A DNA stretch of 16,555 nucleotides from a candidate division KSB1 bacterium (GTDB taxonomy: Bacteria > Zhuqueibacterota > JdFR-76 > DREG01), in the NCBI GenBank assembly GCA_022566355.1, contig JADFJB010000104.1:1-16555 (forward strand), given 5' to 3'. Made by a program: the position numbers and the translations under genes. This document shows positions 15,510-16,555 of the stretch, piece after piece. The notes under the pieces are model-generated. The model was not told the origin of the DNA. It ran no database searches and was given only the letters and a program-made list of their open reading frames with translations. Numbering within the stretch: position 1 is the stretch's first letter; the number at the start of each line of letters is the position of its first letter.

Positions 15510-15694
15510 TTATTTTTCTCAACTGAATTACCTCTAGCTAATTTGAATTGTTCAACACTGAAAAACACCGCAAACAGATTGAATAATAAAAAGAAATTTA
15601 AATAATATTTCACAGTTAATTTAGAAAATCCACACTTACAATTTTGATTTAAATTCAGCGGCCTGAGCGGAGTCGAAGGCTGATAATTTTGCAT
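15506..15694 (-). CDS. Possible small membrane protein, hypothetical
   Basis: This 62-codon frame lies between the permease scrap and the deiminase. It has AGGAAA upstream of its ATG and overlaps the deiminase start as ATGA, which could couple their translation. A hydrophobic stretch (YYLNFFLLFNLFAVFFSV) could span the membrane. Against a real gene, its N-terminal codons 6-11 are encoded by the dispersed repeat core at 15662-15679 (CCTTCGACTCCGCTCAGG on this strand), so the frame may be a by-product of a repeat. No family is recognised. Confidence 0.25.
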   Translation of the reverse strand: MQNYQPSTPLRPLNLNQNCKCGFSKLTVKYYLNFFLLFNLFAVFFSVEQFKLARGNSVEKNK

Positions 15695-15722
15695 ATTTCC
15701 TTTAAGATTAATTAAATCGAAC

Positions 15723-16421
15723 TCACTTTAATTTAGAATGAATTTCCTGTTTACCGCGCCATTGAACCCAAACATAAACCGGCACACCGGCCATCAACAA
15801 TATAAAGCCCAAATAGACTGCTTCCTCTCCCACACCGACAACTGCCCACATCGAATAAAGAAAAGCAACCACTGCCAGTACAGATGAGCCAAATAATTTC
15901 CGACCATTAAATTTTTCGGGCTCCTTAATAAAGATCAATAATTCAGCCATTGTTGAAAAAATATAGGGGATAAGACAAGTCAATGTAGCCAATTTGATGG
16001 TAAAAGTAAATAATTCTACCAACCCTTTGGTATAATTCAATCCCATTAGCAATGTAACCAAAACACTTGAGATAATAATTCCAATTACAGGTGTGCCATT
16101 TTTCGAAATATGGCCGAACGATTTAGGGAAGAGACCATCCTGTGCAGAAGCAAGAGGAATTTGTCCTTGTAACAGGATCCAACCATTCAACGCACCGAAG
16201 CACGAGATGATTGCCCCGATACCTACTGCATAGCCGGCCCAATTGCCCCACATGTTCCGGGCAGCATCCGCATAGGGTGCAGTTGAAACAGCCAGGGAAG
16301 CCGGGGGAATAACTCCCATTACCGCAACTGTTCCCAGGATATAAATGATTGCGGTGAACACTGTACCTAATATTGTAGCTCTCGGGATGGTCTTTTCAGG
16401 ATTGATGACATTTTTGAGATC
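15723..16421 (-). pseudogene. APC-family permease (AdiC-like), C-terminal half, 5' end disrupted
   Basis: The frame encodes KNVINPEKTIPRATILGT and then about six transmembrane segments to the C-terminus, ending with VWVQWRGKQEIHSKLK. It corresponds to TM6/7-12 of arginine/agmatine antiporters of the AdiC type: VMGVIPPASL, STAPYADAARNMWG, GWILLQGQ (the Trp matches AdiC Trp293), DGLFP and YSMWAVVGVGEEAV can all be aligned. Reading upstream, the frame passes DLKNVINPEK and meets TGA at 16425-16427, inside a 126-bp repeat-like segment. AdiC-family proteins continue N-terminally for about 200 residues, so the gene has been interrupted. An internal GTG at 16359-16361 opens 212 residues but would start in the middle of a membrane segment. 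The N-terminal half may lie beyond the right edge. Confidence 0.75.
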
Positions 16422-16422
16422 C

Positions 16423-16548
16423 CGTCACACGCAGGCTGTCGCAGAATGCGCAATATCATTAAAATGTCATTCTGAGCGCCAGCGAAGAATCTTGTTGGTA
16501 CAGCCCTTAATAACTTGATTATACTAGAGTTACAACGAGTTTCAAACA
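16423..16548. mobile_element. 126-bp repeat-like insertion in the permease gene
   Basis: This segment lies between two AGATCC direct repeats (16417-16422 and 16549-16554), consistent with a 6-bp target-site duplication. Joining the sequence across one copy would carry the permease frame on through its GAT codon. The segment is non-coding and contains a stem formed by CGCAGAATG and CATTCTGAGCG, and the motif TGTCATTCTGAGCG followed by CGAAGAATCTT, wording shared with the 14452-14577 element and with common dispersed repeats. No clear terminal inverted repeats are visible at the very ends. Only one base follows the right copy before the window ends, so the far junction needs confirmation. Confidence 0.55.
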
Positions 16549-16555
16549 AGATCCT

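Noticed and set aside
16367-16549. A 60-codon minus-strand frame at the right edge.
   Set aside because: It is composed almost entirely of the repeat-like insertion and out-of-frame permease sequence.
1-16555. CRISPR array, riboswitch, rRNA or replication origin.
   Set aside because: I saw no regularly spaced direct repeats, no recognisable riboswitch core, no rRNA and no cluster of DnaA-type boxes.

Overview
The window is a bacterial, AT-rich chromosomal segment. It has no ribosomal RNA, no CRISPR array and no phage or plasmid backbone. Secreted hydrolases, DUF1800/DUF1501 proteins, a PQQ-type beta-propeller, split M16 peptidases and many dispersed palindromic repeats together suggest an environmental Gram-negative of the FCB/Calditrichota/KSB1 type. 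This is an inference from gene content; no marker gene is present to settle it.

Layout. 1-2819 (minus strand): a DUF1800 gene followed by its usual partner, a Tat-exported DUF1501 gene. The DUF1501 gene runs off the left edge and carries two single-base frameshifts, both in homopolymers. 3450-5235 (plus): a secreted alpha/beta-hydrolase peptidase and a BrnA-like antitoxin with no visible toxin. 5236-7299 is a patchwork: an unassigned coding scrap, a degenerate tRNA-Arg(CCG)-like sequence, an intact cyclopropane-fatty-acid synthase gene, and the C-terminal scrap of a DUF3471 serine hydrolase. 7300-8925 (plus): a secreted calcineurin-type phosphoesterase. 9017-9283 (minus): an orphan Phd/YefM-type antitoxin. 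9377-9484: a MITE-like palindrome between perfect 6-bp direct repeats. 9756-12597 (minus): a tightly coupled pair of exported M16 peptidase subunits with complementary active-site motifs. 12921-14285 (minus): an exported PQQ-like beta-propeller protein. 14625-16421 (minus): a guanidine-modifying hydrolase of the arginine deiminase/DDAH family behind the C-terminal half of an AdiC-like amino-acid permease. The permease reading frame is broken by a 126-bp repeat element flanked by AGATCC direct repeats at the right edge.

How the genes fit together. Most intact genes encode exported proteins (Sec or Tat signals) for peptide, phosphate-ester or polymer processing in the periplasm or outside the cell. 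The deiminase plus permease pair would form an arginine or methylarginine uptake and breakdown unit, but the permease looks inactivated. The main unusual material lies between the genes: at least five different palindromic or insertion-like short elements, several gene remnants, and single-base homopolymer shifts that could be real decay or sequencing error. I did not find a convincing new multi-gene defence or biosynthetic system.
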